Shown: positions 32,742-42,482, numbered from the stretch's first letter. The stretch is 64,000 nt of DNA from Stenotrophomonas sp. 704A1 (GCF_030549525.1 NZ_CP130831.1:1947501-2011500), one strand, 5' to 3'. Made by a program: numbers and translations. Notes: generated by a model not told the origin, from the letters alone.

Positions 32742-33806
32742 ATGCACGGTTCCCCCGACCAGCTTGCCCCGCGTGCGCGCCATCTGCTGCGCACGCTGAT
32801 CGCGCGCTACATCCAGGATGGTGAGCCGGTGGGCTCGCAGACGCTGGCGCGCGTGGCCGGCCTGGAGGTCAGCCCGGCGACCATCCGCAACATCCTCGGC
32901 GACCTGGAGGACCTGGGCCTGCTGGCGTCGCCGCATACCTCGGCCGGGCGGATTCCGACCGCGCACGGCTACCGGGTCTTCGTCGACAGCCTGCTGCAGA
33001 TGCAGCCGCCCGGCGAGGGCGAGCTGGCCCGGTTGCGCCAGGAACTGGCCGGCGGCGGCAGCACCCAGGCGCTGCTCGGCAGTGCCTCCGAGCTGCTGTC
33101 GGCGATGAGCCACTTCGTCGGCGTGGTCAGCGCGCCGCGGCGCGAGCAGTTCGCCTTCCGCCAGATCGATTTCGTGGCGCTGGACGGGCGCCGGGTGCTG
33201 GCGATCCTGGTGTTCGCCGACAACGAGGTGCAGAACCGGGTCATCGAGACCCGCCAGGAGTTCGCGCCGGGCCAGCTGGAGCAGGTGGCCAACTACCTCA
33301 ATGCCCATTTCGCCGGCCTGCCGATGGCCGAGATCCGTACCCGCCTGCTGCTGGAGCTGCGCGACGCCCGTTCCGAGCTGGAGCAGCTGCTGGCGCACAG
33401 CATCGAGCTGGCCGAGCAGGCGCTGCAGCCGCCGGCCGACGACATGCTGGTAGCCGGGCAGACGCGGCTGATGGGGGTGCAGGACCTGTCCGACCTGGAG
33501 CGCCTGCGCGAGCTGTTCGAGCTGTTTTCCAGCAAGCGCGAGATCCTGCAGCTGCTGGAGCGGACCATCCAGGCGCCGGGCGTGCGCATCTTCATCGGCG
33601 AGGAGACCGGGATGATGCCGCTGCAGGGGGTCTCGCTGGTCACCGCGCCATATACCGCCAACGGCCAGGTGCTGGGGGTGCTGGGTGTGATCGGGCCGAA
33701 GCGGATGGCCTACGACCGCATGATTCCGCTGGTGCAGGCCACCGCCGATGTGCTGGGCGCGGCCTTTTCGCCCGGCGGCCGCGGTCCGGGAACATCGGAC
33801 GCTTGA
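32742..33806 (+). CDS. hrcA: Heat-inducible transcription repressor HrcA
   Basis: 354 aa from the ATG at 32742. The winged helix (LLRTLIARYIQDGEPVGSQTLARVAGLEVSPATIRNILGDLEDLGLLASPHTSAGRIPTAHGYRVFVD) is diagnostic. The C-terminal domain contains RIFIGEETGMMPLQGVSLVTAPY. HrcA represses chaperone genes through CIRCE elements. None is visible in this cluster, so its targets here (for example groESL) are probably elsewhere. It heads hrcA-grpE-dnaK-dnaJ. Confidence 0.96.
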   Translation: MHGSPDQLAPRARHLLRTLIARYIQDGEPVGSQTLARVAGLEVSPATIRNILGDLEDLGLLASPHTSAGRIPTAHGYRVFVDSLLQMQPPGEGELARLRQELAGGGSTQALLGSASELLSAMSHFVGVVSAPRREQFAFRQIDFVALDGRRVLAILVFADNEVQNRVIETRQEFAPGQLEQVANYLNAHFAGLPMAEIRTRLLLELRDARSELEQLLAHSIELAEQALQPPADDMLVAGQTRLMGVQDLSDLERLRELFELFSSKREILQLLERTIQAPGVRIFIGEETGMMPLQGVSLVTAPYTANGQVLGVLGVIGPKRMAYDRMIPLVQATADVLGAAFSPGGRGPGTSDA

Positions 33807-33869
33807 AACGCAGCATCCCGCCCACACTAGGGTGGGTGGAGGCGGGCTGTGACCGCCAGGGACCCAGAC

Positions 33870-34385
33870 ATGAACCACGAAAACCCCGATATCGAATCCC
33901 AGCAGAGCGCGGCCGATGCAGCGGCTGCGGCCGGCGCCAGTGACGAAGTGGAGCGCCTGCGCGGCGAGATCGAGCAGATCAAGGCCGACGTCCTGCGCGA
34001 GCGCGCCGACCTGGACAACCAGCGCAAGCGCGTGGCCCGTGACATCGAGCAGGCCCGCAAGTTTGCCAACGAGAAGCTGCTGGGCGAGCTGCTGCCGGTG
34101 TTCGACAGCCTGGACGCCGGCCTCAAGGCCGCGGGCGACGATGCCCATCCGCTGCGTGAAGGCCTGGAATTGACCTACAAGCAGCTGCTCAAGGTTGCCG
34201 GCGACAACGGCCTGGTGCTGCTGGATCCGACCGGCCAGCCGTTCAACCCGGAACACCACCAGGCGATCAGCCAGGTGCCGACCCCGGGCGCCGCCCCCGG
34301 CAGCGTGGTGACCGTGTTCCAGAAGGGCTACCTGCTCAACGAGCGCCTGCTGCGGCCGGCGCTGGTGGTGGTGGCTGCCGACTGA
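33870..34385 (+). CDS. grpE: Nucleotide exchange factor GrpE
   Basis: 171 aa from the ATG at 33870; an in-frame GTG at 33849 would add seven residues. An acidic N-terminus leads into the long dimerising coiled coil ([41 protein letters not shown]). The beta-domain has [20 protein letters not shown]. It releases ADP from DnaK. It lies between hrcA and dnaK. Confidence 0.97.
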   Translation: MNHENPDIESQQSAADAAAAAGASDEVERLRGEIEQIKADVLRERADLDNQRKRVARDIEQARKFANEKLLGELLPVFDSLDAGLKAAGDDAHPLREGLELTYKQLLKVAGDNGLVLLDPTGQPFNPEHHQAISQVPTPGAAPGSVVTVFQKGYLLNERLLRPALVVVAAD

Positions 34386-34475
34386 CCCCTGTCGGGCCGG
34401 GCGGCGGGAATGATCCGCGGCCCGACCCGATGCTGAACGCGCCGGGCGACCGGGAACACAGCGTTCGGGGGATGG

Positions 34476-34504
34476 CTTGAATGTTCCACGAGCCTCCCCC
34501 ACAT
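34476..34504 (+). promoter_or_regulatory. Sigma-32-type heat-shock promoter of dnaK
   Basis: CTTGAA (34476-34481), 14 bp, then CCCCCACAT (34496-34504), very close to the heat-shock consensus CTTGAA-N14-CCCCATnT. The transcript would begin about 34,511 and contain a leader with a CCGGCC-GAAC-GGCCGG hairpin (34517-34532) before the dnaK start at 34568. Confidence 0.82.
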
Positions 34505-34567
34505 CGTATTCATCCACCGGCCGAACGGCCGGACTGACCCCAACTAGCATCCTCAGGAGTCTCCCCC

Positions 34568-36490
34568 ATGGGCAAGATCATTGGTATCGACCTCGGCACC
34601 ACCAACTCGTGCGTGGCGATCATGGACGGCGGCAAGGCCCGCGTCATCGAGAATTCGGAAGGCGATCGGACCACCCCGTCGATCGTCGCCTACACCAAGG
34701 ACGGCGAAGTCCTGGTCGGCGCCTCGGCCAAGCGCCAGGCGGTGACCAACCCGAAGAACACCTTCTACGCGGTGAAGCGCCTGATCGGCCGCAAGTTCAC
34801 CGACGCCGAAGTGCAGAAGGACATCGCGCACGTCCCGTACAGCATCCTCGCCCATGACAATGGCGACGCCTGGGTGGCCACCAGCGACGGCAAGAAGATG
34901 GCCCCGCAGGAAATCTCGGCCAAGGTGCTGGAGAAGATGAAGAAGACCGCCGAGGACTTCCTCGGTGAGAAGGTCACCGAAGCGGTCATCACCGTGCCGG
35001 CCTACTTCAACGACAGCCAGCGCCAGGCGACCAAGGACGCCGGCCGCATCGCCGGCCTGGACGTCAAGCGCATCATCAACGAGCCGACCGCGGCCGCGCT
35101 GGCCTATGGCCTGGACAAGGGCGACAACAAGGATCGCAAGATCGTGGTGTACGACCTGGGCGGCGGCACCTTCGACGTCTCGGTGATCGAGATCGCCAAC
35201 GTCGATGGTGAGAAGCAGTTCGAAGTGCTGGCCACCAACGGCGACACCTTCCTGGGCGGCGAAGATTTCGACAACCGCGTCATCGAGTACCTGGTCGAAG
35301 AGTTCAACAAGGACCAGGGCATCGACCTGCGCAAGGATCCGCTGGCCCTGCAGCGCCTGAAGGACGCGGCCGAGCGCGCCAAGATCGAGCTGTCCAGCGC
35401 CCAGCAGACCGAAGTGAACCTGCCGTACGTCACTGCCGACGCCTCCGGTCCGAAGCACCTGAACATCAAGCTGACCCGCGCCAAGCTGGAAGCGCTGGTG
35501 GAAGACCTGATCAAGAAGTCGATCGAGCCGTGCCGCGTGGCGCTGAACGATGCCGGCCTGCGGTCGAGCGACATCAGCGAAGTGATCCTGGTCGGCGGCC
35601 AGACCCGCATGCCGAAGGTGCAGCAGGCGGTGACCGAGTTCTTCGGCAAGGAACCGCGCAAGGACGTCAACCCGGACGAAGCCGTGGCACTGGGTGCGGC
35701 GATCCAGGGCGGCGTGCTCGGCGGCGACGTCAAGGACGTGCTGCTGCTGGACGTGACCCCGCTGTCGCTGGGCATCGAGACCATGGGTGGCGTGTTCACC
35801 AAGATCATCGAGAAGAACACCACCATCCCGACCAAGGCCTCGCAGGTGTTCTCCACTGCCGAGGACAACCAGTCGGCCGTGACCGTGCACGTGCTGCAGG
35901 GTGAGCGCGAACAGGCCCGCTTCAACAAGTCGCTGGCCAAGTTCGACCTGTCCGGCATCGAGCCGGCCCCGCGCGGCCTGCCGCAGGTGGAAGTGTCCTT
36001 TGATATCGACGCCAACGGCATCCTGCACGTGTCGGCCAAGGACAAGAAGACCAACAAGGAACAGAAGGTCGAGATCAAGGCCGGTTCGGGCCTGTCCGAG
36101 GAAGAGATCGCACGCATGGTCGCCGACGCGGAAGCCAACCGCGAAGAAGACAAGAAGTTCCAGGAGCTGGTGCAGGCCCGCAACCAGGCCGACGCCCTGA
36201 TCCACGGCACCCGCAGCGCCATCACCGAGCACGGCAGCAAGGTCGGCGGCGATGTCATCGGCAAGGTGGAGGCGGCGCTGGCCGACCTGGAGACCGCGAT
36301 GAAGGGTGACGACAAGGCGCAGATCGAAGCCAAGTCGAAGGTGCTGGAAGAAGCCGGCCAGTCGCTGTTCGCCGCCGCGTCGGCCGACCAGGGCGCCGCC
36401 CCGGGTGGCGACGCCGGTGCCACCGGCCAGGGCAACGACGATGTGGTGGACGCCGAGTTCACCGAAGTCAAGGACGACAAGAAGTCCTGA
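34568..36490 (+). CDS. dnaK: Chaperone DnaK (Hsp70)
   Basis: 640 aa with AGGAG before the [20 protein letters not shown] and the phosphate loop [16 protein letters not shown] belong to the ATPase domain. The substrate-binding domain includes [28 protein letters not shown]. The lid ends in the conserved [16 protein letters not shown]. It refolds proteins with DnaJ and GrpE. Regulation by the heat-shock promoter upstream is likely. Confidence 0.99.
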   Translation: MGKIIGIDLGTTNSCVAIMDGGKARVIENSEGDRTTPSIVAYTKDGEVLVGASAKRQAVTNPKNTFYAVKRLIGRKFTDAEVQKDIAHVPYSILAHDNGDAWVATSDGKKMAPQEISAKVLEKMKKTAEDFLGEKVTEAVITVPAYFNDSQRQATKDAGRIAGLDVKRIINEPTAAALAYGLDKGDNKDRKIVVYDLGGGTFDVSVIEIANVDGEKQFEVLATNGDTFLGGEDFDNRVIEYLVEEFNKDQGIDLRKDPLALQRLKDAAERAKIELSSAQQTEVNLPYVTADASGPKHLNIKLTRAKLEALVEDLIKKSIEPCRVALNDAGLRSSDISEVILVGGQTRMPKVQQAVTEFFGKEPRKDVNPDEAVALGAAIQGGVLGGDVKDVLLLDVTPLSLGIETMGGVFTKIIEKNTTIPTKASQVFSTAEDNQSAVTVHVLQGEREQARFNKSLAKFDLSGIEPAPRGLPQVEVSFDIDANGILHVSAKDKKTNKEQKVEIKAGSGLSEEEIARMVADAEANREEDKKFQELVQARNQADALIHGTRSAITEHGSKVGGDVIGKVEAALADLETAMKGDDKAQIEAKSKVLEEAGQSLFAAASADQGAAPGGDAGATGQGNDDVVDAEFTEVKDDKKS

Positions 36491-36501
36491 TCCGGACCGA
36501 C

Positions 36502-36603
36502 ACGGGACGCTGCACGAGCGGCGTCCCGTTGTCGTACCAGGGTCCTGACCGCCCTCTGGCGCGTCGGGGCGCCCGACGCAAGAGCGGACCTGGTTCCGCT
36601 CTT
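36502..36603 (+). other. Three consecutive hairpins between dnaK and dnaJ
   Basis: ACGGGACGC/GCGTCCCGT (36502-36529), GCGTCGGG/CCCGACGC (36561-36579) and AAGAGCGGA/TCCGCTCTT (36580-36603). The 155-bp gap is almost entirely structured. It may act as a partial terminator or processing site lowering dnaJ relative to dnaK. Confidence 0.6.
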
Positions 36604-36645
36604 CCGCTTTGACGAATCCCGACTTCCCGGAATGCGATTCACCCT

Positions 36646-37770
36646 ATGAGCAAGCGCGATTACTACGAAGTGCTGGGCGTTGCCCGCACCGCCACCGACG
36701 AAGAGCTGAAGAAGGCCTATCGCCGTTGTGCAATGAAGTTCCACCCGGACCGCAACCCGGGTGATGCGGCGGCCGAAGCCTCCTTCAAGGAGTGCAAGGA
36801 AGCCTACGAAGTGCTGGCCGACGGCAACAAGCGCCGCATGTACGACAGCCATGGCCACGCCGCGTTCGAGCACGGCATGGGCGGTGGCGGCCCGGGCGGC
36901 CCGGACATGAACGATATTTTCGGCGACATCTTCGGCAACATCTTCGGCGGGGCCGGCGGCGGGCCGCGCCAGGCGCGCCGGGGTGCCGACATCGGTTACG
37001 TGATGGAGCTGGACCTGGAAGAAGCGGTGCGTGGCATCGAGCGCCGCATCGAGATTCCGACCCTGGCCGAATGTGGCGACTGTGATGGCAGTGGCTCGGA
37101 AGATGGCAAGGTCGAGACGTGCAACGTCTGCCACGGTCGTGGCCAGGTGCGCATCCAGCGCGGCATCTTCGCCATGCAGCAGGCCTGCCACAACTGTGGT
37201 GGTCGTGGCCAGATCATCGCCAAGCCGTGCAAGACCTGCCACGGCAACGGCCGTGTCGAGGAAGACAAGGTGCTGTCGGTGAAGGTGCCGGCCGGCGTGG
37301 ATACCGGCGACCGCATCCGCCTGTCGGGCGAGGGCGAGGCCGGTCCGGCCGGTACCCCGCCGGGCGACCTGTACGTGGAAGTGCGCGTGCGCGAGCACGC
37401 CATCTTCCAGCGCGACGGCGACGACCTGCACTGCGAAGTGCCGATCCGCATTTCGCAGGCGGCGCTGGGCGATACCGTGCGCGTGGCCACTCTCGGCGGC
37501 GAAGCGGAGATCCGCATCCCGGCCGAGACCCAGACCGGCAAGCTGTTCCGCCTGCGTGGCAAGGGCGTGCGTTCGGTGCGCAGCCGCAGCGAAGGCGACC
37601 TGTACTGCCGCGTGGTGGTGGAGACGCCGGTCAACCTCACCAGCGACCAGCGCAAGCTGCTGGAGCAGTTCGAAGCCACCTTCAACGGCGAGGATGCACG
37701 CAAGCACTCGCCGAAGTCGGCCACCTTCATCGATGGCGTGAAGGGTTTCTGGGACCGCATGACGTCCTGA
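36646..37770 (+). CDS. dnaJ: Co-chaperone DnaJ (Hsp40)
   Basis: 374 aa. The J-domain includes KFHPDRNPG (HPD motif), followed by a Gly/Phe-rich stretch ([26 protein letters not shown]). Four zinc-binding repeats are present: [24 protein letters not shown] and CKTCHGNG. It stimulates DnaK ATP hydrolysis and brings substrates to it. All motifs are intact. Confidence 0.98.
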   Translation: MSKRDYYEVLGVARTATDEELKKAYRRCAMKFHPDRNPGDAAAEASFKECKEAYEVLADGNKRRMYDSHGHAAFEHGMGGGGPGGPDMNDIFGDIFGNIFGGAGGGPRQARRGADIGYVMELDLEEAVRGIERRIEIPTLAECGDCDGSGSEDGKVETCNVCHGRGQVRIQRGIFAMQQACHNCGGRGQIIAKPCKTCHGNGRVEEDKVLSVKVPAGVDTGDRIRLSGEGEAGPAGTPPGDLYVEVRVREHAIFQRDGDDLHCEVPIRISQAALGDTVRVATLGGEAEIRIPAETQTGKLFRLRGKGVRSVRSRSEGDLYCRVVVETPVNLTSDQRKLLEQFEATFNGEDARKHSPKSATFIDGVKGFWDRMTS

Positions 37771-37773
37771 GTT

Positions 37774-37867
37774 TTCAACGCAGACGTTGAACGGCAGCGC
37801 CGGGCCATGCCCGGCGTTTTCGTTTGCGATGTCCGGCCGATTCCGCCGGGCGTGGCCCGGCGCCACC
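37774..37867. repeat. Terminator hairpins and SMAG-like inverted pair after dnaJ
   Basis: TTCAACG-CAGA-CGTTGAA (37774-37791) precedes a REP palindrome (GCGCCGGGCC/ATGCCCGGCG, 37797-37816) ending in TTTTCGTTT, which would serve as dnaJ terminator. An inverted partner lies at 37844-37867. Confidence 0.65.
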
Positions 37868-37875
37868 GGAAGTTC

Positions 37876-38673
37876 TCAGCGGAAGAATGCCGCCGGCGTC
37901 TGCCCGAGCTGGCGCTTGAACATGCTGGTGAACGCACTGGGGCTGTCATAGCCCATCGCCAGCGCGACATCGATGACCTTGTCGCCGGTGGCCAGTCGCT
38001 CCATCGCCGCCAGCAGCCGCGCCTGCTGGCGCCATTGCCCGAAGGTCATGCCCAGCTCGGTGGCGAAATGGCGCTGAATGGTTTTCACGTCCACCGCCAG
38101 TGCCTGCGCCCAGTCCTGCAGGGTTGCGTGGTCGCCGGGGTGCTTCTGGATGTGCTGGCAGATCCGCTGCAGGCGCGCGTCGACGGGGTCGGGCAGGTGC
38201 AGCGGCAGCACGTCCATGCGATGCAGTTCATCCAGCAGCAGGCGCACCACGCGGCCATCGCGGCTGTCTTCGATGTGCTCGCCCTTGATCAGCGTGGCCG
38301 CCTGCAGCAGTTCACGCAGCAGCGGGGACACCTGTACCGCGAACGGTTCGGCCGGCAGGTGCGGTGCGAACGACGGCTCGATGTACAGGCTGCGCATGTG
38401 CACGGCGGCAATGCAGTCCACCGCGTGCACCATGCCGGCCGGCATCCAGATCGCACGGTTCGAGGGCACCACCCAGCGCCCCACTTCCGAGCGCACCACC
38501 ATCAGCCCCGAGATCGCATAGACCAGCTGGTGGCGCTGGTGCTTGTGCCCTGCGATAGGGGTGCCGGCAGGGTACTGGGTGACGCGATAGGTGACCGGGC
38601 GATGCTGCGGCACGTCCCGCCAGGGCGCGGCCGGATCGACATCGCGGGCGATGTCCTTTTTGCGATAGGCCAT
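37876..38673 (-). CDS. AraC-family regulator with cupin N-terminus
   Basis: 265 aa from the ATG at 38673. The N-terminal sensing domain shows a cupin-like pattern (AGHKHQRHQLVYAISG, MPAGMVHAVDC). The C-terminal double HTH includes LQDWAQALAVDVKTIQRHFATELGMTFGQWRQQARL and VIDVALAMGYDSPSAFTSMFKRQLGQTPAAFFR. It lies 72 bp divergent from the Fsr-like transporter and probably regulates it. The ligand is unknown. Confidence 0.92.
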   Translation of the reverse strand: MAYRKKDIARDVDPAAPWRDVPQHRPVTYRVTQYPAGTPIAGHKHQRHQLVYAISGLMVVRSEVGRWVVPSNRAIWMPAGMVHAVDCIAAVHMRSLYIEPSFAPHLPAEPFAVQVSPLLRELLQAATLIKGEHIEDSRDGRVVRLLLDELHRMDVLPLHLPDPVDARLQRICQHIQKHPGDHATLQDWAQALAVDVKTIQRHFATELGMTFGQWRQQARLLAAMERLATGDKVIDVALAMGYDSPSAFTSMFKRQLGQTPAAFFR

Positions 38674-38745
38674 GACCCGAACGCGGCAGAAGGGAAGAGA
38701 AGGCCACCGTAGCATGCGTGGCTCGCCCCCAACCTGACTGCGTCC

Positions 38746-39945
38746 ATGTCCACCCTGGTTTCTCCCGCAACGACCTCACGTCCGGTGGCGCTCGGCGTGC
38801 TGGCTGCCATTTCCACCTCGCATGTGGTCAACGACATGATGCAGTCGCTGATCCTGGCCATCTATCCGGTGATCAAGGGCGGCTTCAACCTCAGCTTCAC
38901 CCAGATCGGCCTGATCACGCTGACCTACCAGCTCACTGCCTCGATCTTCCAGCCGTTGGTCGGCATGGCCACCGACCGCCGCCCGGCGCCGTATTCGTTG
39001 CCGATCGGCATGGCCTCGACCCTGTGCGGCATGCTGCTGCTCGGCTTCGCGCCCAGTTACGCGATGGTGCTGCTGGCGGCGGCGATGGTCGGCATTGGTT
39101 CGGCGATCTTCCATCCTGAAGCCTCACGCATCGCGCGGCTGGCCTCGGGTGGCCGGCATGGCTTTGCGCAGTCGGTGTTCCAGGTCGGCGGCAATGTCGG
39201 TACCGCGCTGGGCCCGCTGATTGCCGCCGCGGTGATCGTGCCGTATGGCCAGCACGCCGCGTCATGGTTTGCCGGCGCCGCGCTGATCGGCATCGCGCTG
39301 CTGACCTATGTCGGCCGCTGGTATGCACTGCACCTGGGTGCCCCGCGGCCGCCCGGTGCCGCGGCGATGAGCCCACGGCATCCGCCGCGCACCGTGGCCA
39401 AGGTGCTGGCGATCCTGCTGGTGCTGATCTTCAGCAAGTACTTCTACATGGCCAGCATCGGCAGCTACTTCACCTTCTACCTGATCCACCATTTCGGCAT
39501 TCCGGTGGCACAGGCCCAGCTGCACCTGTTCGCGTTCCTGGTGGCCTCCGCCGCCGGCGGCTTCCTGGGTGGACCGTTGGGCGATCGCATCGGCCGCAAG
39601 CCGATCATCTGGACTTCGATTCTGGGCGTGGCGCCGTTCGCGCTGATGCTGCCGCACGCCGATCTGCTGTGGACCACGGTGCTGGCGGTGCTGATCGGCT
39701 TCGTCCTGTCTTCGGCGTTCTCGGCGATCGTGGTGTACGCGCAGGAGATGATGCCGCACCGCATCGGCATGGTGTCCGGTCTGTTCTTCGGCTTCGCGTT
39801 CGGCATGGGCGGGCTGGGTGCCGCCTTGCTCGGCCTGCTGGCGGACAGGACCAGCATCGAGTACGTGTACCAGCTGACCGCGTTCCTGCCGCTGCTCGGC
39901 ATCGTCGCGGCGTGGCTGCCGCCATCGCGGCCTGCTGCTCACTGA
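38746..39945 (+). CDS. MFS transporter, Fsr (fosmidomycin resistance)-like
   Basis: 399 aa with about 12 hydrophobic segments. The conserved starts STSHVVNDMMQSLILAIYPVI and GIGSAIFHPEASRIARLASGGRHGFAQSVFQVGGNVGTALGP are typical of the Fsr family. DRIGRKPIIW is the inter-domain MFS loop. Members export fosmidomycin and possibly other compounds. The neighbouring divergent AraC gene is its likely regulator. The actual substrate is unproven. Confidence 0.9.
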   Translation: MSTLVSPATTSRPVALGVLAAISTSHVVNDMMQSLILAIYPVIKGGFNLSFTQIGLITLTYQLTASIFQPLVGMATDRRPAPYSLPIGMASTLCGMLLLGFAPSYAMVLLAAAMVGIGSAIFHPEASRIARLASGGRHGFAQSVFQVGGNVGTALGPLIAAAVIVPYGQHAASWFAGAALIGIALLTYVGRWYALHLGAPRPPGAAAMSPRHPPRTVAKVLAILLVLIFSKYFYMASIGSYFTFYLIHHFGIPVAQAQLHLFAFLVASAAGGFLGGPLGDRIGRKPIIWTSILGVAPFALMLPHADLLWTTVLAVLIGFVLSSAFSAIVVYAQEMMPHRIGMVSGLFFGFAFGMGGLGAALLGLLADRTSIEYVYQLTAFLPLLGIVAAWLPPSRPAAH

Positions 39946-39958
39946 GGGGGTGGGGTTT

Positions 39959-39977
39959 GCAGGGCTTGCAGCCCTGC
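39959..39977. repeat. GCAGGGCTTGCAGCCCTGC palindromic repeat
   Basis: The same 19-mer occurs with one end changed at 57,789 and exactly reverse-complemented at 58,319. It is an interspersed intergenic palindrome in this genome, here between the MFS gene and pdxY. Confidence 0.7.
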
Positions 39978-40007
39978 CGAACCCTTCACCGGGCGTAGAA
40001 TGCGGGC

Positions 40008-40916
40008 ATGAGCGAATCCCTCGACAACCACCTGGTCCATGGCCGCCGCCAGCGGCCCGACGGCCCATCGCCGATCGATGTCATCTCGGTCCAGTCGCAA
40101 CTCGTCTACGGCCACGCCGGCAACAGCGCCGCCATACCGCCGATGCGCGCACTCGGCGTGCGCGTGGCGGAGATCCCGACCGTGCTGCTGAGCAACGCGC
40201 CGTTCTATGACACCACCCGCGGCCGCGTGCTGCCCGCCGACTGGTTCGCCGATCTGCTGCTCGGCACCCACGAGCGCGGCCTGCCGCAGCGGGCGGAAAT
40301 GCTGGTGTCCGGCTACTTCGGCAGCACCGCCAACGGCGCGGCCTTCGCCGACTGGCTGGAGCGGATCCTGCCGGCCTGCCCGCAACTGCGCTACTGCCTG
40401 GACCCGGTCATCGGTGACACCCACACCGGCCCCTATGTGGAACCCGGACTGGAGGCGATCTTCGCCGAGCGCCTGCTGCCGCATGCCTGGCTGGTGACGC
40501 CGAACGCTTTCGAACTGAACCGCCTGACCGGCATGCCCGCGCTGGCCGAGGCTGATGCCATCGCTGCCGCGCGCACGCTGCTGCAGCGTGGCCCGCACTG
40601 GGTGATCGCGCACAGCGTGGGCGGCAATCCGGGAGAACTGGTGACCCTGGCCGTGGGCCGCGAGGAAACCTGGCGCTGGACGTCGCCACTGCTGCCGGTG
40701 GACGTGGCCGGAACCGGCGACGTGCTGATGTCGCTGGTGGTGTCGTTCCTGCTGCGCGGCGAACCGATGCAGCAGGCCATCTCGCGTGCGATCGCCGGTA
40801 CCCACGCGGCACTGGAAGCGACCCTGGACAATGGCTTCGAGGAATTCGACGTGATTGCTGCGGCGCCGGCGGCGCTGGCCGAAGGTACGCGCTTCGGCGC
40901 CGAACGGCTCGCATGA
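40008..40916 (+). CDS. pdxY: Pyridoxal kinase PdxY
   Basis: 302 aa. ISVQSQLVYGHAGNSAAIPPMRALG is the conserved substrate-binding N-terminus, and YCLDPVIGDTHTGPYV with the ATP-site VDVAGTGDVLMSLVVSFLL are family signatures of the ribokinase-fold PdxK/PdxY group. It phosphorylates pyridoxal in the PLP salvage pathway. It overlaps tyrA by 4 bp (ATGA). Confidence 0.92.
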   Translation: MSESLDNHLVHGRRQRPDGPSPIDVISVQSQLVYGHAGNSAAIPPMRALGVRVAEIPTVLLSNAPFYDTTRGRVLPADWFADLLLGTHERGLPQRAEMLVSGYFGSTANGAAFADWLERILPACPQLRYCLDPVIGDTHTGPYVEPGLEAIFAERLLPHAWLVTPNAFELNRLTGMPALAEADAIAAARTLLQRGPHWVIAHSVGGNPGELVTLAVGREETWRWTSPLLPVDVAGTGDVLMSLVVSFLLRGEPMQQAISRAIAGTHAALEATLDNGFEEFDVIAAAPAALAEGTRFGAERLA

Positions 40917-42037
40917 GCGATCGCAGCGAACGCGCGCCGCGCACGATCGGCATCGTCGGCAGTGCCGGCGCCTATGGGCGCTGGCTGACCCGGTTCTTCC
41001 AGGACCACCTGCAACTGCGGGTGATCGGCCACGATCCGGCCGATGCCGGTTCGCACACGCCGCAGCAGCTGCTGGACGAGGCCGACGTGCTGGTGTTCTC
41101 GGCGCCGATCCGGCATACGCCAGCGCTGATCGGCGAGTACGTGCGTCAATCCGCCGGCCGCGAGCGCGGCCGCCTGTGGCTGGATGTGACCTCGGTGAAG
41201 GATGCGCCGGTACAGGCAATGCTGGCCTCGCAGGCCGAGGTGGTCGGCCTGCACCCGATGACCGCGCCGCCCAAGGCGCCCACGTTGAAGGGGCGGGTGA
41301 TGGTGGTGTGCGAGGCACGCCTGCAGCACTGGCAGCCCTGGGTAGACGCGCTGTGCGCCGCCCTGCAGGCCGAATGCGTGCGTGCCACCCCGCAGCACCA
41401 CGACCAGATGATGGCACTGGTGCAGGCGATGGTGCATGCCACCCACCTGGCCCAGGCCGGCGTGCTGCGCGAGTACCAGCCACAGCTGGGTACGCTGGCC
41501 GCGATGATGCCGTACCGCTCGGCCTCGTTCGAGCTGGACACCGCCATCATCTCGCGCATCCTGTCGCTGAATCCGGCGATCTACGAAGACATCCAGTTCG
41601 GCAATCCGCACGTGGCGCCGATGCTGGAACGCCTGGTCGGCCAGCTGCAGCGGCTGCAGGCCCAGGTCGGGCAGGGCGATGATGCGGCGCGCAGCGCGTT
41701 CCGCGAGCAGTTGCTGGGCGCCAACCGCGACGCATTCGGCGGCCCGGCACTGGAAGCGGGCAACTACACGTTCGAGCGGGTGGGGTATCTGCTGGCCGAT
41801 CTGACCGAGCGCAACGCACTTTCGGTGCACCTGCCCGAAGACCGGCCGGGTTCGCTGCGCGAACTGCTCAACGTGTTCGAGCAGCACGGCATCAGCCTGG
41901 CTTCCATCCACTCCTCGCGCACACCCGGCGGGGAAGTGCACTTCCGCATCGGGTTCGTCGCCGGCAGCGCAGCGGCCTCGATCGCAGCCGCCGCCGCGGA
42001 GGTGGATGCCTCGGGCATCGGGCGCGTGCTGCTCTAG
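40913..42037 (+). CDS. tyrA: Prephenate dehydrogenase with C-terminal ACT domain
   Basis: 374 aa. IGIVGSAGAYGRWLTRFFQ is the NAD-binding Rossmann loop, and LDVTSVKDAPVQAM, GLHPMTAPPKAPTLKGRVMVVCEAR and QMMALVQAMVHATHLAQAGVL match prephenate dehydrogenase. The last ~65 residues (LSVHLPEDRPGSLRELLNVFEQHGISLASIHSSRT) form an ACT domain that probably senses tyrosine. It catalyses the oxidative decarboxylation step of tyrosine synthesis. It has no chorismate mutase domain. Confidence 0.93.
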   Translation: MSDRSERAPRTIGIVGSAGAYGRWLTRFFQDHLQLRVIGHDPADAGSHTPQQLLDEADVLVFSAPIRHTPALIGEYVRQSAGRERGRLWLDVTSVKDAPVQAMLASQAEVVGLHPMTAPPKAPTLKGRVMVVCEARLQHWQPWVDALCAALQAECVRATPQHHDQMMALVQAMVHATHLAQAGVLREYQPQLGTLAAMMPYRSASFELDTAIISRILSLNPAIYEDIQFGNPHVAPMLERLVGQLQRLQAQVGQGDDAARSAFREQLLGANRDAFGGPALEAGNYTFERVGYLLADLTERNALSVHLPEDRPGSLRELLNVFEQHGISLASIHSSRTPGGEVHFRIGFVAGSAAASIAAAAAEVDASGIGRVLL

Positions 42038-42222
42038 GCTCGGCCACCCGGTTCATCCACAGGCGGTGTGGATGGCTGCTGCGCAAACATGTGGATAACC
42101 GCTCGCAGGCCTTGCCGGAAAAGGCTGTCAAGATGGTTGGTCAAAAATTGACCAGCCTGTGTGCGCGGCGCCGGGCGAGGCCCGGCGGGCGCAGCGGTGA
42201 ACCGGGGCGCCTGTGCCACGGG
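42038..42222. other. Intergenic region with three nested palindromes
   Basis: CATCCACA-GGCGG-TGTGGATG (42054-42074) is followed by TGTGGATAA (42090-42098), which is a perfect DnaA-box 9-mer. The 17-bp palindrome TGGTCAA-AAA-TTGACCA (42138-42154) and a REP-like GC stem (42169-42187) come next. The region lies between convergent genes, so part of it is probably transcription termination; the palindromes lack U-runs. Confidence 0.5.
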
Positions 42223-42417
42223 CTAGATCGTCAGCCGTACCTCACCGCCGCTGGTGGTGAACTCGCGGCCGATGCGCACCAGCTGGCGGCCGTCGTCGAG
42301 CTCGTAGCGCGGCGTGGTTTCCGAGCCGTGGCCGCTGCCACTGGCCTCGGGCTTGAATTCAATGATGATGTGGCTCTCGCCATTGCTGTCGAGGGCGGGG
42401 AACTGACGGAACGACAT
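42223..42417 (-). CDS. Small conserved-looking protein, function unknown
   Basis: 64 aa with an almost perfect ribosome site (AAGGAGGTAG) 4 bp before the ATG. The sequence is MSFRQFPALDSNGESHIIIE..., with charged beta-strand pattern (YELDDGRQLVRIGREFTTSGGEVRLTI). The excellent Shine-Dalgarno and clean start suggest a real, strongly translated gene. No family is recognised. Confidence 0.65.
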   Translation of the reverse strand: MSFRQFPALDSNGESHIIIEFKPEASGSGHGSETTPRYELDDGRQLVRIGREFTTSGGEVRLTI

Positions 42418-42482
42418 CGTCTACCTCCTTCCACCATGTGCGTGCCCACAAGACTGGGCCGGCCGGTGTTAGCCGGCCGTCA

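Noticed and set aside
32626..32742. CIRCE operator between recN and hrcA
   Set aside because: No TTAGCACTC-N9-GAGTGCTAA-like inverted repeat occurs; CGCTAGCACGCG near 32,655 has no partner arm.
35104..37866. A 920-codon minus-strand open frame opposite dnaK and dnaJ
   Set aside because: It is the mirror of two highly conserved genes in high-GC DNA, has low-complexity composition and no domain pattern.
42053..42098. A replication-origin-like DnaA box cluster
   Set aside because: Only one perfect 9-mer is present, the other two form a simple inverted repeat, and no origin-associated genes are nearby.
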